In this document: piece by piece, positions 15,774-24,613 of the stretch | How positions within the stretch are numbered: position 1 is the stretch's first letter | Layout of the letters: the number at the start of each line of letters is the position of its first letter | Source: Prevotella sp. | GTDB taxonomy: Bacteria; Bacteroidota; Bacteroidia; Bacteroidales; Bacteroidaceae | Length of the DNA: 32,377 bases | Direction of reading: 5' to 3' | Assembly: GCA_022511045.1 (NCBI GenBank) | Contig: JAFLSF010000025.1 | Location: 1 to 32,377 of the forward strand | The notes under the pieces: generated by a model | Databases searched by the model: none | What the model was told of the DNA's origin: nothing | Seen by the model: the letters and a program-made list of their open reading frames with translations, nothing else | Made by a program: the position numbers and the translations under genes

Positions 15774-16497
15774 ATTTCTCTACTGCTTCGTAATAGGTAT
15801 CTAAACTTCCGATGTCAAAGCGGCCTGCACTCATCGGCCAAGCATGTATATTAGTATGCTCTACCATATAGTGAGCAAGGTTGCCCGGAGCATCTTTACC
15901 ACAACCATTCTCTACAGAATGGCGGATAAGGTCAAGGTCTTTCTTCAAATAGATGTAAAATGGAGGTACTGCCCAATGGCTCTTAGGCTGCTGCGGCTTT
16001 TCCTCCATGTTGAGTACTTTCATCTGGTCATCAACAACGATAACGCCTGTGCGTTGTAGCTTTTCAATACTGGGTTGTTCATGACACATGATACAGGAGG
16101 TCTGCTTCTCTTTGGCAAAATCTACAAACTCTTGAAACGAGAAGAACAACAAATTATCGGCTGCTACCACCAGCAAGTCGTCTTCGATGTTGAGTTTCTC
16201 CATAGCAAAGAGCAAATCACAAACAGCCCCTAAACGAGTGTCATTAGTTTCCGTCCCGTCATCTACAATAGTAATGGGCTTTTGATAGTGCTGCTCTTTC
16301 TTCCATTGCTCAAAAACAGGGGCGAATTTATGGTTCGTAATAATGATGTGTTCATCAATTTCTGCTATCTGGTCAATGTCGTCCAGCATACGGCCTAAGA
16401 TGGTTGAGTCCCCTATTTCCAGCAGTGGTTTCGGAAAGTTTCTCGTCAACTCACCCAATCGGGTAGCATATCCTGCTGCTATAACAATGTTCTTCAA
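15760..16497 (-). CDS. Sugar-1-phosphate nucleotidyltransferase
   Basis: The 245-residue single-domain enzyme has the nucleotide-binding signature near its start (IVIAAGYATRLGELTRNFPKP, a variant of AAGxGTRLxPxTxxxPKPL) and VVAADNLLFFS as the metal-binding strand with D-N in place of the more common D-D or G-D. It should couple a sugar-1-phosphate to an NTP, releasing pyrophosphate. The small size resembles MurU rather than the large plant UDP-sugar pyrophosphorylases. It is 21 bp downstream of a GHMP kinase and overlaps a UDP-glucuronate epimerase, so I infer it makes UDP-galacturonate or a similar UDP-sugar. The nucleotide and sugar are not proven. Confidence 0.88.
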   Translation of the reverse strand: MKNIVIAAGYATRLGELTRNFPKPLLEIGDSTILGRMLDDIDQIAEIDEHIIITNHKFAPVFEQWKKEQHYQKPITIVDDGTETNDTRLGAVCDLLFAMEKLNIEDDLLVVAADNLLFFSFQEFVDFAKEKQTSCIMCHEQPSIEKLQRTGVIVVDDQMKVLNMEEKPQQPKSHWAVPPFYIYLKKDLDLIRHSVENGCGKDAPGNLAHYMVEHTNIHAWPMSAGRFDIGSLDTYYEAVEKYGKN

Positions 16498-16518
16498 TGC
16501 TTGAATATAATTTAGATG

Positions 16519-17664
16519 TTAATCTTCCACAAACCGCGCTCCATCATCTGGCTTCACCCAGAATACTTGGAATGTTTTCTCGTATTCGGGGAATTGCTCG
16601 AGGTATTGCTCGGTGAGTACCTTTTCTATTTCTTCTTTGTGAGCAGGGTCAACCAATGCGATACAAGCTCCCTTAAAACCTGCGCCACTGAAACGTCCGC
16701 CATAGACTCCTGGCAAAGAACGCATAATATCGTAAATAGCTATCAGTTCTGGTGAACCACACTCATAATTTTGGATAGAGCTCTCACAAGAGTCAAACGA
16801 CAGTTTGCCGAAAAGCTTCATGTTACCAGTCTCCCAAGCAGTGACACCCTGTCGAACACGGCGATACTCTGAGTAGAAATGTTCGGCACGACGTGCAAAT
16901 CGCGCGGGCATAGCGATTCGTGTCTTGTCAAAGGTTGCTTTGGGAATGTCACGTAGGAACGTTTTGTCGAAAGTCTTAAGAGGCTGTTCAGTATAAGCAA
17001 GCATATTCCATGCTGCTGTCTTACACTCAAAGACTCGTAGGTTGTAATCACTATTAACCAAAGAACGGGTCAGCCCAGAGAAAAAGATACCTATCTCAAA
17101 GTCTGCCATATCCTTATTACGCTTAATAATGCGCCACTCGTTAGAGTCGCAGTCCAGAAACAACAGACCGTCCTTGCGTCCTAAAGCGATACATGACTGG
17201 TCTAATAATCCATTGCTCAGTCCGATGTATTCGCGCTCAGCTTCTGAGGCAATAGTGACAATCTCAAAAGGTTGCAGAACAATACCATTAGCCTTAGCAA
17301 AGGCCATAACATAAGCTATCAAGACTGCCGCTGATGACGACAATCCGCCTACAGGCAGTGAGCCTTGAATAACTCCATCGATACCGCGTGTCAACTCAAA
17401 ACGTTTGCGAAGAGCATATTTGGCACCACGAGCATAGTCACCCCAATGATGTGCACGGATTTGTGAAGGCTTGGAAATTTCGAAACTAACATCGCCATCA
17501 AAGGTGCGTGATGTCAAGTTTACCATATTATCCTCTCTGACGTTAAACCATAGGTCAACACCCTTGTTGATGGCAAATCCCGTTACCAAACCATGTTGAT
17601 GGTCAACGTGTGCCCCCAATGGGCAAACCCGATAGGGAGCAAAAATATGATATTGATATTCCAT
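16519..17664 (-). CDS. GHMP sugar kinase, galacturonokinase-like
   Basis: The 381-residue kinase has the three GHMP motifs: PYRVCPLGAHVDHQHG (10-25), PVGGLSSSAAVLIAY (104-118) and GGRFSGAGFKGACIAL near the C terminus. The catalytic base is probably D155 in NGLLDQ. Galactokinases have RVNLIGEHTDYN-type motif 1; here GEHTDY is replaced by GAHVDH, losing the Glu that contacts galactose. As I remember it, the plant galacturonokinase has the same CPLGAHIDHQGG string and a similar WGxYARGAxYAL segment. I therefore call it galacturonokinase-like, acting on C1 of a hexuronate. It is 9 bp after the dehydratase gene and 21 bp before the nucleotidyltransferase. Automated pipelines would probably label it galactokinase. 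Confidence 0.85.
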   Translation of the reverse strand: MEYQYHIFAPYRVCPLGAHVDHQHGLVTGFAINKGVDLWFNVREDNMVNLTSRTFDGDVSFEISKPSQIRAHHWGDYARGAKYALRKRFELTRGIDGVIQGSLPVGGLSSSAAVLIAYVMAFAKANGIVLQPFEIVTIASEAEREYIGLSNGLLDQSCIALGRKDGLLFLDCDSNEWRIIKRNKDMADFEIGIFFSGLTRSLVNSDYNLRVFECKTAAWNMLAYTEQPLKTFDKTFLRDIPKATFDKTRIAMPARFARRAEHFYSEYRRVRQGVTAWETGNMKLFGKLSFDSCESSIQNYECGSPELIAIYDIMRSLPGVYGGRFSGAGFKGACIALVDPAHKEEIEKVLTEQYLEQFPEYEKTFQVFWVKPDDGARFVED

Positions 17665-17673
17665 AAATAATAG

Positions 17674-19590
17674 TTATTGCTTATCCAACCATTCGTAGAT
17701 GGAGTTGTTACTCTTATACTCAGGCACTATTTCCTTCATCTTACGCACAGTCTCCATATTGTCATATTGCTTTGCGAGGTCAATTAGCTCATTGATTTGC
17801 TCGCAAGCCTTTTTATAATCGTATTCGCGAACCTTAGCTATACGTATTTTTTCGTGGAACGAGGGCTTTGTACATTCTTCGTCATTGAGCATCTCCTCAT
17901 AAAGCTTCTCGCCTTCACGCAGACCTGTGTATTTGGTTTCTACATTTTTGACACCAGATAATTTAATCATACGCGCAGCTAAGTCGGCAATGCGGACAGG
18001 CTGCCCCATGTCGAAAATGAATATCTCACCGCCGTGTCCTTTCGTACCAGCCTCCAACACTAATTGGCAAGCCTCTGGGATAAGCATGAAATAGCGGATA
18101 ATGTCTGGGTGGGTAACAGTAACAGGTCCTCCCTCTTGAATTTGTTTCTTAAACATGGGAATGACACTACCATTCGAACCCAGCACATTACCGAAACGCG
18201 TGGTAACAAATTGTGTTGTCTCTGCTTCTGGATTATCCTGTTTGATATGGCAGTTTAAGCTCTGTACATAGATTTCGCAGATACGTTTTGAACAACCCAT
18301 AACATTAGTGGGGTTGACGGCCTTATCAGTTGATACCATTACAAACTTCTTAACACCGTACTTGACACTCATATCGGCAATGACCTTAGTACCATAAATA
18401 TTGTTCATCACAGCCTCCGAAGGATTGTCCTCCATCATCGGTACATGCTTGTAGGCCGCAGCATGGAACACATAATCAGGTCGGTATGTCTTGAATATGT
18501 TCTCCATTCTGGTCTGACGGCTGATGCTGGTAACTATGATTTCTGCCTTAATATCAGAGAAATCGTGCGCCATCATTAGGCGAATATCGTGTTGCGGAGT
18601 TTCTGCCTGGTCAATCAATATCATGTGGGCAGGCTTATAGTGGGCAATCTGACGCACCATCTCAGAACCGATGCTACCAGCAGAACCAGTAATCAAAATA
18701 CATTTTCCCGCCAGTTCATTGCCTACGGATTCCATGTCAATTTTTATTTCGTTACGTGGTAACAAGTCTTCAACGGACATCTCTTTCATTTGGATGTCTT
18801 CGTTTTCACCTGTCCATTCCTCAACTCCCTGTGCCATATAGATTTTAAGGCCAGCATTGATAAGTTTGTCTTGTAACCGTTGAGCTTTGCGGAACTCATC
18901 GTTTCTCAGCGGCGATACCAACACTGCTCCGATGCGCTCTTTGGCGACAATAGCCTGTAAATCGTCATCTACACTGTAGACACGCTCGCCCATCAGTTGG
19001 TCGTGTCTGTCATGAATATCGTGAGTAATGAAACCTCTCAAAACAAAACGCACGGGCTCTTGAAAGCGAATACTTTTTGCTAAAGCCACAGCACTCGACA
19101 TAGTACCATATATCAGCACCCGAGTTGCCTTGCTGTCTGTAGTTGTAATATCAAAAAGAGACTTGATAATAACCCGTGTAGCATACATTACTACTGTGGC
19201 TATCGTGAACATTACGAAAAGGTATCGGGAATTGAAGTGCTCTAATGTGGATGGTGGGACGTAATACACCAAATAATGTACCCCCCAGGCTATCAATAGT
19301 GAAGTCAAGTTGGCCAAAGTCACACGACGAAGGTCTACGAATGACGAATAGCGTATGATGCCTGAATAAGTGTTGAACAAACGCATGCCTATCCAACTCA
19401 ACATAACATACAGCAAAAGTACCCTTGCTATCTGGTAGAAGTTTTGCTGGGTGTAATAGCCTCGGTAAAATAACCAAGAAGTCGCTAACCCAGACACAAA
19501 CAATACAAGACTATCAAAGACTAAAATACTCCAATACGGCAAGGCTTTCTTGCTGAAATACCAATGGATAATTTTATTAAGTGGGTTCAT
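17674..19590 (-). CDS. Membrane UDP-sugar 4,6-dehydratase, PglF/WbpM/CapD family
   Basis: The 638-residue protein has about four transmembrane helices (near 18-42, 55-70, 90-110 and 122-142), a CoA-binding-like Rossmann domain (VLIYGTMSSAVALAKSI, 158-174) and a C-terminal dehydratase domain with TGSAGSIGSEM (301-311). The usual catalytic Tyr is replaced by Met (M431 in NPTNVMGCSKR, with K435), as in PglF and WbpM. TDKAVNPTN (421-429) is also characteristic. It would convert UDP-GlcNAc to a 4-keto-6-deoxy sugar for glycan or capsule synthesis at the inner membrane. It is first in the sugar cluster, beginning 24 bp after tRNA-Leu, with a G8 tract between them. Confidence 0.92.
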   Translation of the reverse strand: MNPLNKIIHWYFSKKALPYWSILVFDSLVLFVSGLATSWLFYRGYYTQQNFYQIARVLLLYVMLSWIGMRLFNTYSGIIRYSSFVDLRRVTLANLTSLLIAWGVHYLVYYVPPSTLEHFNSRYLFVMFTIATVVMYATRVIIKSLFDITTTDSKATRVLIYGTMSSAVALAKSIRFQEPVRFVLRGFITHDIHDRHDQLMGERVYSVDDDLQAIVAKERIGAVLVSPLRNDEFRKAQRLQDKLINAGLKIYMAQGVEEWTGENEDIQMKEMSVEDLLPRNEIKIDMESVGNELAGKCILITGSAGSIGSEMVRQIAHYKPAHMILIDQAETPQHDIRLMMAHDFSDIKAEIIVTSISRQTRMENIFKTYRPDYVFHAAAYKHVPMMEDNPSEAVMNNIYGTKVIADMSVKYGVKKFVMVSTDKAVNPTNVMGCSKRICEIYVQSLNCHIKQDNPEAETTQFVTTRFGNVLGSNGSVIPMFKKQIQEGGPVTVTHPDIIRYFMLIPEACQLVLEAGTKGHGGEIFIFDMGQPVRIADLAARMIKLSGVKNVETKYTGLREGEKLYEEMLNDEECTKPSFHEKIRIAKVREYDYKKACEQINELIDLAKQYDNMETVRKMKEIVPEYKSNNSIYEWLDKQ

Positions 19591-19605
19591 ACAAGGAGTA
19601 TTTTA

Positions 19606-19613
19606 CCCCCCCC
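19606..19613 (-). repeat. Homopolymer G8/C8 between tRNA-Leu and the dehydratase
   Basis: Eight consecutive C on the plus strand (G8 on the transcribed sense strand) lie 16 bp upstream of the dehydratase ATG and directly after the tRNA 3' end. Such tracts can vary in length by slippage. Here a change would alter the leader and not a reading frame. Confidence 0.8.
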
Positions 19614-19614
19614 G

Positions 19615-19696
19615 TGCGCCTGACAGGACTCGAACCTGCACGCCGTGAGACATTAGATCCTAAGTCTAACGCGTCTACCAATTCCGCCACAGGCGC
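19615..19696 (-). tRNA. tRNA-Leu (anticodon UAG)
   Basis: The minus strand folds into a full class II tRNA: acceptor GCGCCTG/CAGGCGC with discriminator A, anticodon arm TTAGA-CTTAGGA-TCTAA giving anticodon TAG (reads CUA), a long variable arm, and T arm GCAGG-TTCGAGT-CCTGT. The 3' CCA is not encoded. Confidence 0.95.
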
Positions 19697-19751
19697 TAAA
19701 GGGAAACGTTCACTAAATCTCTTTTCTCTCTGTTTTCAGAATGTTGGGGTG

Positions 19752-19759
19752 CAAAGATA
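19752..19759 (-). promoter_or_regulatory. -7 box for tRNA-Leu and possibly the sugar cluster
   Basis: TATCTTTG on the minus strand fits TAnnTTTG and lies about 55 bp upstream of the tRNA. A very AT-rich stretch lies upstream. No other promoter is obvious between the tRNA and the dehydratase gene, so the cluster may be read through from here. Confidence 0.55.
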
Positions 19760-19847
19760 CACATTATTTAATTAAATAAAGAAAGAAAAAAGTAAAAAAA
19801 TAATAAATAGTATAGCTTTATACTGTTTCCCGCCTTTTTCTTGCACT

Positions 19848-20912
19848 TTATTGGGAGAGTATCTCGCGGGCTTTCTCAATGATGTCGTCAATATTCTTGG
19901 CTATTGAGGCATCTGACAAACCGACGGAAATGTTAGGAGTAATGCCAAATTCCGTGTTCCGCCCGTCCTTGTCGTACATAGGACAAGCCGAATAACGGAC
20001 ACTCCAGCCATTAGGCAAGCTGCTACTCATAGGCATACCGCTTCCCCCACCCGTCTGGTCTCCGACGATTGTAACGTTAGGTAGCGCACGCATCATGACG
20101 GCGAAAGCGTTGGCAGCACTATATACGCTACGATTAGTAAGTACACAAACTTTCTTGTTCCAGCGTATGTTCTGCGAAGGCTCCAAATACCATTCTTCTT
20201 TACTGGAAAAATCATTATGCCCTGGGCCCGTTTTGTGTTGCATATAACCGACCAACGTGCGCTGTTGCACAAAACGTCCAGCCAACCGTTCAGCCATAGT
20301 CAAATCGCCTCCGCCATTATTGCGGATGTCTACAATAAGCCCTCTGCACAGGGTAAGATAGGCGAATACCTCGTCAAGGTTTCCTTCACCAAAAGCACTC
20401 TCAAAACTAGGGCAATAGATATAACCGATATTATCGTCAAGCACGCGAAAATACAGCCCACCAGTTATCCTATAGTCTGTACCCATATAGTGACGGTACA
20501 AGGTATCGCTAAAGTTCTTTGGGTATGCTTCTTGCCATTTCCAATAGCGTCCATAATTCATAGCACTGGACAAATTGACGTGACCATCGCGCAATTCTGC
20601 CAACATATCGCAACACACCTCGAAAAGCTGGGTGCTGTTCATATTATCATTTATACGCACCTTATACTTATTGTAGACCGCGTTCCAATCCAATCCGTAC
20701 TCTTGCTGCTTGTAGTCAAAGAAGCAATAATGCTCGTCCATCAGTTTCCATAGTGCCTCAAAGTTCCCTGTTGGTGTATCGTTATACTCCTCGGTATCAA
20801 CGCACGAAGTTAATGTTAAACTAAGTGATATAGAGCAAATGACAAATGATAAGGCTATCATTGCCTGTTTGACTTTGTGCCATCCGACGGCTATACTATT
20901 TCTTCTCTGCAT
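19848..20912 (-). CDS. S41-family peptidase lipoprotein
   Basis: The 354-residue protein has a lipoprotein signal ending in LTLTSC (C37) followed by an acidic stretch. The S41 features are LRDGHVNL (His111, a probable catalytic base in tricorn/S41B-like members), RGLIVDIRNNGGGD, VCVLTNRSVYSAANAF (nucleophile most likely S265) and DQTGGGSGMP. No PDZ domain is visible. It probably degrades peptides or misfolded proteins at the envelope; the substrate is unknown. It follows the DUF3316 gene by 15 bp and so belongs to the parC transcript. There is no clear terminator after it, only A/T-rich DNA before tRNA-Leu. Confidence 0.9.
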   Translation of the reverse strand: MQRRNSIAVGWHKVKQAMIALSFVICSISLSLTLTSCVDTEEYNDTPTGNFEALWKLMDEHYCFFDYKQQEYGLDWNAVYNKYKVRINDNMNSTQLFEVCCDMLAELRDGHVNLSSAMNYGRYWKWQEAYPKNFSDTLYRHYMGTDYRITGGLYFRVLDDNIGYIYCPSFESAFGEGNLDEVFAYLTLCRGLIVDIRNNGGGDLTMAERLAGRFVQQRTLVGYMQHKTGPGHNDFSSKEEWYLEPSQNIRWNKKVCVLTNRSVYSAANAFAVMMRALPNVTIVGDQTGGGSGMPMSSSLPNGWSVRYSACPMYDKDGRNTEFGITPNISVGLSDASIAKNIDDIIEKAREILSQ

Positions 20913-20927
20913 ATCTCTATCAGTTTG

Positions 20928-21752
20928 TTATTTGTCATTCAGACCATAAGGCGTTATCGAGAAACGTTTGGTGAAACCTATTAGGAAGCGATGCGTCCAA
21001 ATGTGCTGGCGCAGATTATTGACCTTTGATTGCTGGATATTGCCTAAATAACCGATGCGTAGAGTGATGCGTCGTGCTAATTGGGCATCAAGTGTCAGCA
21101 CATTGCGCCATTCGGGAGCAGAGACAAAAGTTGTGGGTACAATATTGTGGTCGTAATTACCTCGATTGAATATCTCGTAGTACGATTGTCCGTAATTAGG
21201 TGAGAACTGGATGCCAACAAGGGGCAGGTTCAACTCGTAGCGGGCCAATAATTGTTTCTTGAATAGCGTAAAGCGATAAGAGGCAACTCCTGTCGGCATC
21301 ACGTTCAAATGAGCGCGGGCTTGAGCCGGGTTGTTACCATTTGACATATTATAGATAAATCCCAACGACGCATTGGCCACACCGCCAACTTGTAGCGTCA
21401 GTCTATTGTCCATCAGTTGCCACGTATAAAGTTTGCCCCAATAGAAATTATAGGCACCCTCCAACTCGCTCCTATCGTCTCTGCGGTCGCTGATCGTTGA
21501 GAGATTCGCCTCATGCTCCATCAATGTAGACCATCTCTGCCCCGTGCGCTGACGCTCTATCGTTGATAAAAAGCTAAAGCCAAGCCCTGTGAAGTGCTCG
21601 TTAGAAAGATAAGTGTCCAAAACATTAGTGCCCCCAACACCGACCATCGTACTACGGGTGATGATTTTGGGCGAGTCAGCCGAGGATTGTGCCAATAGCG
21701 TCATCCACGAGCCCAAAGTGAGGGCGATAATCAATAGGCTTTTATTCTTCAT
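20928..21752 (-). CDS. DUF3316 outer membrane protein
   Basis: From the ATG at 21752 the protein has 274 residues, with a signal peptide (MKNKSLLIIALTLGSWMTLLAQ). The open frame extends upstream to 21845, but those 31 codons lie inside parC and precede the signal peptide, so I reject them. The body is beta-strand-like, with VGVGGTNVLDTYLSNEHFTG and LARRITLRIGYLGNI, consistent with the Bacteroidetes DUF3316 family, whose function is unknown. It overlaps the parC end by 11 bp and precedes the S41 peptidase by 15 bp. An outer membrane location is inferred. Confidence 0.85.
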   Translation of the reverse strand: MKNKSLLIIALTLGSWMTLLAQSSADSPKIITRSTMVGVGGTNVLDTYLSNEHFTGLGFSFLSTIERQRTGQRWSTLMEHEANLSTISDRRDDRSELEGAYNFYWGKLYTWQLMDNRLTLQVGGVANASLGFIYNMSNGNNPAQARAHLNVMPTGVASYRFTLFKKQLLARYELNLPLVGIQFSPNYGQSYYEIFNRGNYDHNIVPTTFVSAPEWRNVLTLDAQLARRITLRIGYLGNIQQSKVNNLRQHIWTHRFLIGFTKRFSITPYGLNDK

Positions 21753-24465
21753 TGAGAGGAAACAAGTTAAGTTGTCCAGTAAGTTCGTCCAATACTTGTT
21801 GCTGGCTTTTGCCTGCATCGGGATCAAGATTTTCTTCTGCCTCAACGTCCTCAGGGCTTTCTTCGTCCTCAGATACTTCGGGCAGTCGTGTCGGCTCTAA
21901 TTCTACGATAGCCGCCGTCTCATAAGTTGTCAGTCGCTTACCTTTGGCCTTATAGCCCTTGACGGCAATGAATTGTTCGACATCGACCTCTTCTGTACCT
22001 CTGAATTCGTCGTTGCCGCCATAAGTAACTTGCAGGCGGGGATATACGGTGTCCGTAAGTAATATCTGACGCGAGTTAGGATTCTCACCCATGTAACTTT
22101 GCTTGCGCTTTGATGCTTCCATTTGGAATCGCTTCACATAAGGATAGCCTTGATTATCGGCATCAAAGAGCACGCAACTCCACACTTTGTCTACCTCATA
22201 TTTCTCAATGCGTTGGATGTTGTCCTCGAAATGGATGTTCACATCAAAACCCGTCAGATAATATTCACCATTCTGCAAAATGACCAATATCTGGTCGCCG
22301 TCGCTGAACTCACCCAACAGCCTTCCGTGCTCGTCATAGTTTAGACGATTCACATCGGGGTCGTACCACACCTTACGTCCTCCTAAGGTTGAGTGGCCGT
22401 GACTCTTAAGTCCTATACGGTGTACTTGGAATTTTGTCAGCAGGTTGCCTTTGGCTCCACGTCCCTTGATAAGCACTTCGGAGAAATCTTTGTCAAAGAA
22501 AACGCGCTTCAACTTGGGGGCTGGGTCGAGCGTCACCTTAATGACCTCTGCCTCGCCATTGGGATTGGCCGTAAAATAGCAGACTCGCGACCCTTCCGTA
22601 CCCGCCGTGATGTCATACTCCCTATCGCGGGTGACAGCTGGAATATTAAAGCGTTTGATATAGTAAAAGCCCTTGCGTCCGTCACGATAAACAGCATTGT
22701 AGATGGTGCGCTGGTCGTTCTTCTTGAATACGCCCAGCCACATCACATTCTTGCCTACAAACAACTTGTCTGCCACACGAACCACCTTGAACTTTCCGTC
22801 CTTGTAGAAGATAATAATGTCGTCAATATCCGAGCAATTGCACACAAACTCGTCTTTCTTCAATCCCGTGCCTATGAAGCCGTCTTGGCGGTTGATGTAT
22901 AGCTTTTGATTAGCCTCTACCACCTTCGTAGCCTCGATAGTGTCAAAGTTTCGTATCTCTGTCTGTCGCGGATGCTCATTGCCATATTTGTCTTTTAAGA
23001 ACTGGAACCAATTGGCTGTCACCTCCACAAGGTTGGCTAAGTCGCGCTCTATGTCTGCTATCTCTGCCTTGACGCGAGCCATCAATTCGTCTGCCTTATC
23101 CTTGTTGAACTTGAGGATGCGCTGCATCTTGATTTCCAGCAGGCGCAATATGTCGTCCTTCGTCACCTCGCGCACCATTTGCGGATAGAATGGAGTCAGC
23201 CTTTCATCAATGTGCAGGCATACAGCATCAGTGCTTGGAGCCTGTTCAAATTTCTTGTCTTTATAGATACGCTCCTCTATGAAAACTTTCTCTAACGAGG
23301 CAAAGTGTAGTTGTTCCATCAATTCGCCCTTGCGAATCTCCAGCTCTTGACGGATGAGGTCTTTCGTGCGGTTTACGCTATGACGCAACACATCCAAGAC
23401 GGTCAGGAACTTCGGCTTGTTGTCCTCAATGACACAGCAGTTGGGCGAGATGTTAATCTCACAATCCGAAAAAGCGTAGAGCGCATCTAACGTTTTGTCC
23501 GACGATACGCCTGGGGCCAATTGCACTTGTATTTCCACCTTAGCCGCCGTCAAGTCCTCCACGTGGCGGGCCTTAATCTTGCCCTTGTCAATAGCTTTAA
23601 GGATGGAGTCTATGATAGTTTCCGTCGTCTTCGAGAACGGAATCTCGCGGATGACTAACGTTTTGGGGTCTAACTTTTCAATCTTGGCACGCACCTTCAG
23701 CACACCGCCTCTCTGCCCGTCGTTATACTTTGACACGTCAATACTGCCCCCCGTCGGGAAATCTGGATAAAGATGGAACTCCTCGCCGTGCAAGTAACTG
23801 ATGGCAGCATCACATATCTCTACAAAGTTGTGGGGCAGTATTTTCGACGAAAGTCCTACGGCAATACCCTCAGCACCCTGCGTCAGCAACAACGGGAACT
23901 TTACGGGTAGCGTGATAGGCTCTTTGTTACGCCCGTCATACGACATCTGCCACTCGGTTGTCTTGGGATTGAAAACTGTGTCCAGAGCAAACTTCGACAA
24001 GCGCGCCTCAATGTATCGCGGAGCCGCCGCCTTATTGCCCGTCAATATGTTACCCCAGTTTCCCTGCGTGTCTATCAGCAGGTCCTTCTGCCCCATCTGC
24101 ACCAAAGCGTCACCAATAGAAGCATCACCGTGCGGGTGAAACTGCATTGTGTGACCCACAATATTCGCCACCTTGTTATACCGTCCGTCATCCATCCGCT
24201 TCATCGAGTGCAGAATACGCCGTTGAACGGGCTTCAGTCCGTCCTCAATATGCGGAACGGCACGCTCCAAGATGACGTAGGAGGCATAGTCCAGAAACCA
24301 GTTTTGGTACATACCACTCAAATGGTGCACTGCCGCCGCATCAAAGCGGTTCGCAGGCTTGTAGTCGGAGTGAGCCTCGTTACCCTCCGTCCCATCCGCG
24401 TTTTCTGGGGTGTCAGTAGTTTCTAAGATGTCGTCTTTCGTTTCGTCGTCCATGAATGTTGTCAA
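21742..24465 (-). CDS. parC: DNA topoisomerase IV subunit A
   Basis: The 907-residue protein is the DNA-breaking subunit of topoisomerase IV, which decatenates daughter chromosomes. GLKPVQRRILHSM, HPHGDASIGDALVQMGQ (110-126) and the catalytic tyrosine Y151 in AAPRYIEARLSKFA are present. The GyrA-box QRRGGRG is absent and the C-terminal beta-pinwheel is ParC-like. The position matching E. coli ParC Ser80 is Ala115 and that of Glu84 is Asp119; this may be ordinary for the phylum. The C terminus has an acidic tail. Two starts are possible, 24465 and 24453; the promoter at 24479-24486 leaves only a short leader for the first. It is the first gene of parC-DUF3316-S41 peptidase. Confidence 0.93.
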   Translation of the reverse strand: MTTFMDDETKDDILETTDTPENADGTEGNEAHSDYKPANRFDAAAVHHLSGMYQNWFLDYASYVILERAVPHIEDGLKPVQRRILHSMKRMDDGRYNKVANIVGHTMQFHPHGDASIGDALVQMGQKDLLIDTQGNWGNILTGNKAAAPRYIEARLSKFALDTVFNPKTTEWQMSYDGRNKEPITLPVKFPLLLTQGAEGIAVGLSSKILPHNFVEICDAAISYLHGEEFHLYPDFPTGGSIDVSKYNDGQRGGVLKVRAKIEKLDPKTLVIREIPFSKTTETIIDSILKAIDKGKIKARHVEDLTAAKVEIQVQLAPGVSSDKTLDALYAFSDCEINISPNCCVIEDNKPKFLTVLDVLRHSVNRTKDLIRQELEIRKGELMEQLHFASLEKVFIEERIYKDKKFEQAPSTDAVCLHIDERLTPFYPQMVREVTKDDILRLLEIKMQRILKFNKDKADELMARVKAEIADIERDLANLVEVTANWFQFLKDKYGNEHPRQTEIRNFDTIEATKVVEANQKLYINRQDGFIGTGLKKDEFVCNCSDIDDIIIFYKDGKFKVVRVADKLFVGKNVMWLGVFKKNDQRTIYNAVYRDGRKGFYYIKRFNIPAVTRDREYDITAGTEGSRVCYFTANPNGEAEVIKVTLDPAPKLKRVFFDKDFSEVLIKGRGAKGNLLTKFQVHRIGLKSHGHSTLGGRKVWYDPDVNRLNYDEHGRLLGEFSDGDQILVILQNGEYYLTGFDVNIHFEDNIQRIEKYEVDKVWSCVLFDADNQGYPYVKRFQMEASKRKQSYMGENPNSRQILLTDTVYPRLQVTYGGNDEFRGTEEVDVEQFIAVKGYKAKGKRLTTYETAAIVELEPTRLPEVSEDEESPEDVEAEENLDPDAGKSQQQVLDELTGQLNLFPLNEE

Positions 24466-24478
24466 TAGTATTGCCCTG

Positions 24479-24509
24479 CAAAATTACAAAAAAGTTAGCA
24501 AAGATGCAA
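24479..24509 (-). promoter_or_regulatory. parC promoter
   Basis: On the minus strand TTG (24509-24507), a 20-bp spacer and TAATTTTG (24486-24479) fit the Bacteroidetes promoter. Transcription should begin near 24474. Confidence 0.6.
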
Positions 24510-24557
24510 GCCTTTAAGACTTTTTTCGCCAACTTTGGAGCCTCCCTACCCTCAAAC

Positions 24558-24595
24558 AAACAGGATATGCCTCATCAAAAAAGCATATCCCGTTT
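24558..24595 (-). terminator. Hairpin between outer membrane barrel gene and parC
   Basis: AAACAGGATATGC (24558-24570) pairs with GCATATCCCGTTT (24583-24595) with one mismatch and a 12-nt loop. It is probably the terminator of the 24712-25329 gene, although the following T run is poor. Confidence 0.5.
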
Positions 24596-24613
24596 ATAGG
24601 TATTGATAGTGTC

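Noticed and set aside
23559..23566. CCACGTGG as a possible parS site
   Set aside because: It lies inside parC coding sequence and lacks the flanking GTT/AAC arms of parS. A 6- to 8-bp match is expected by chance.
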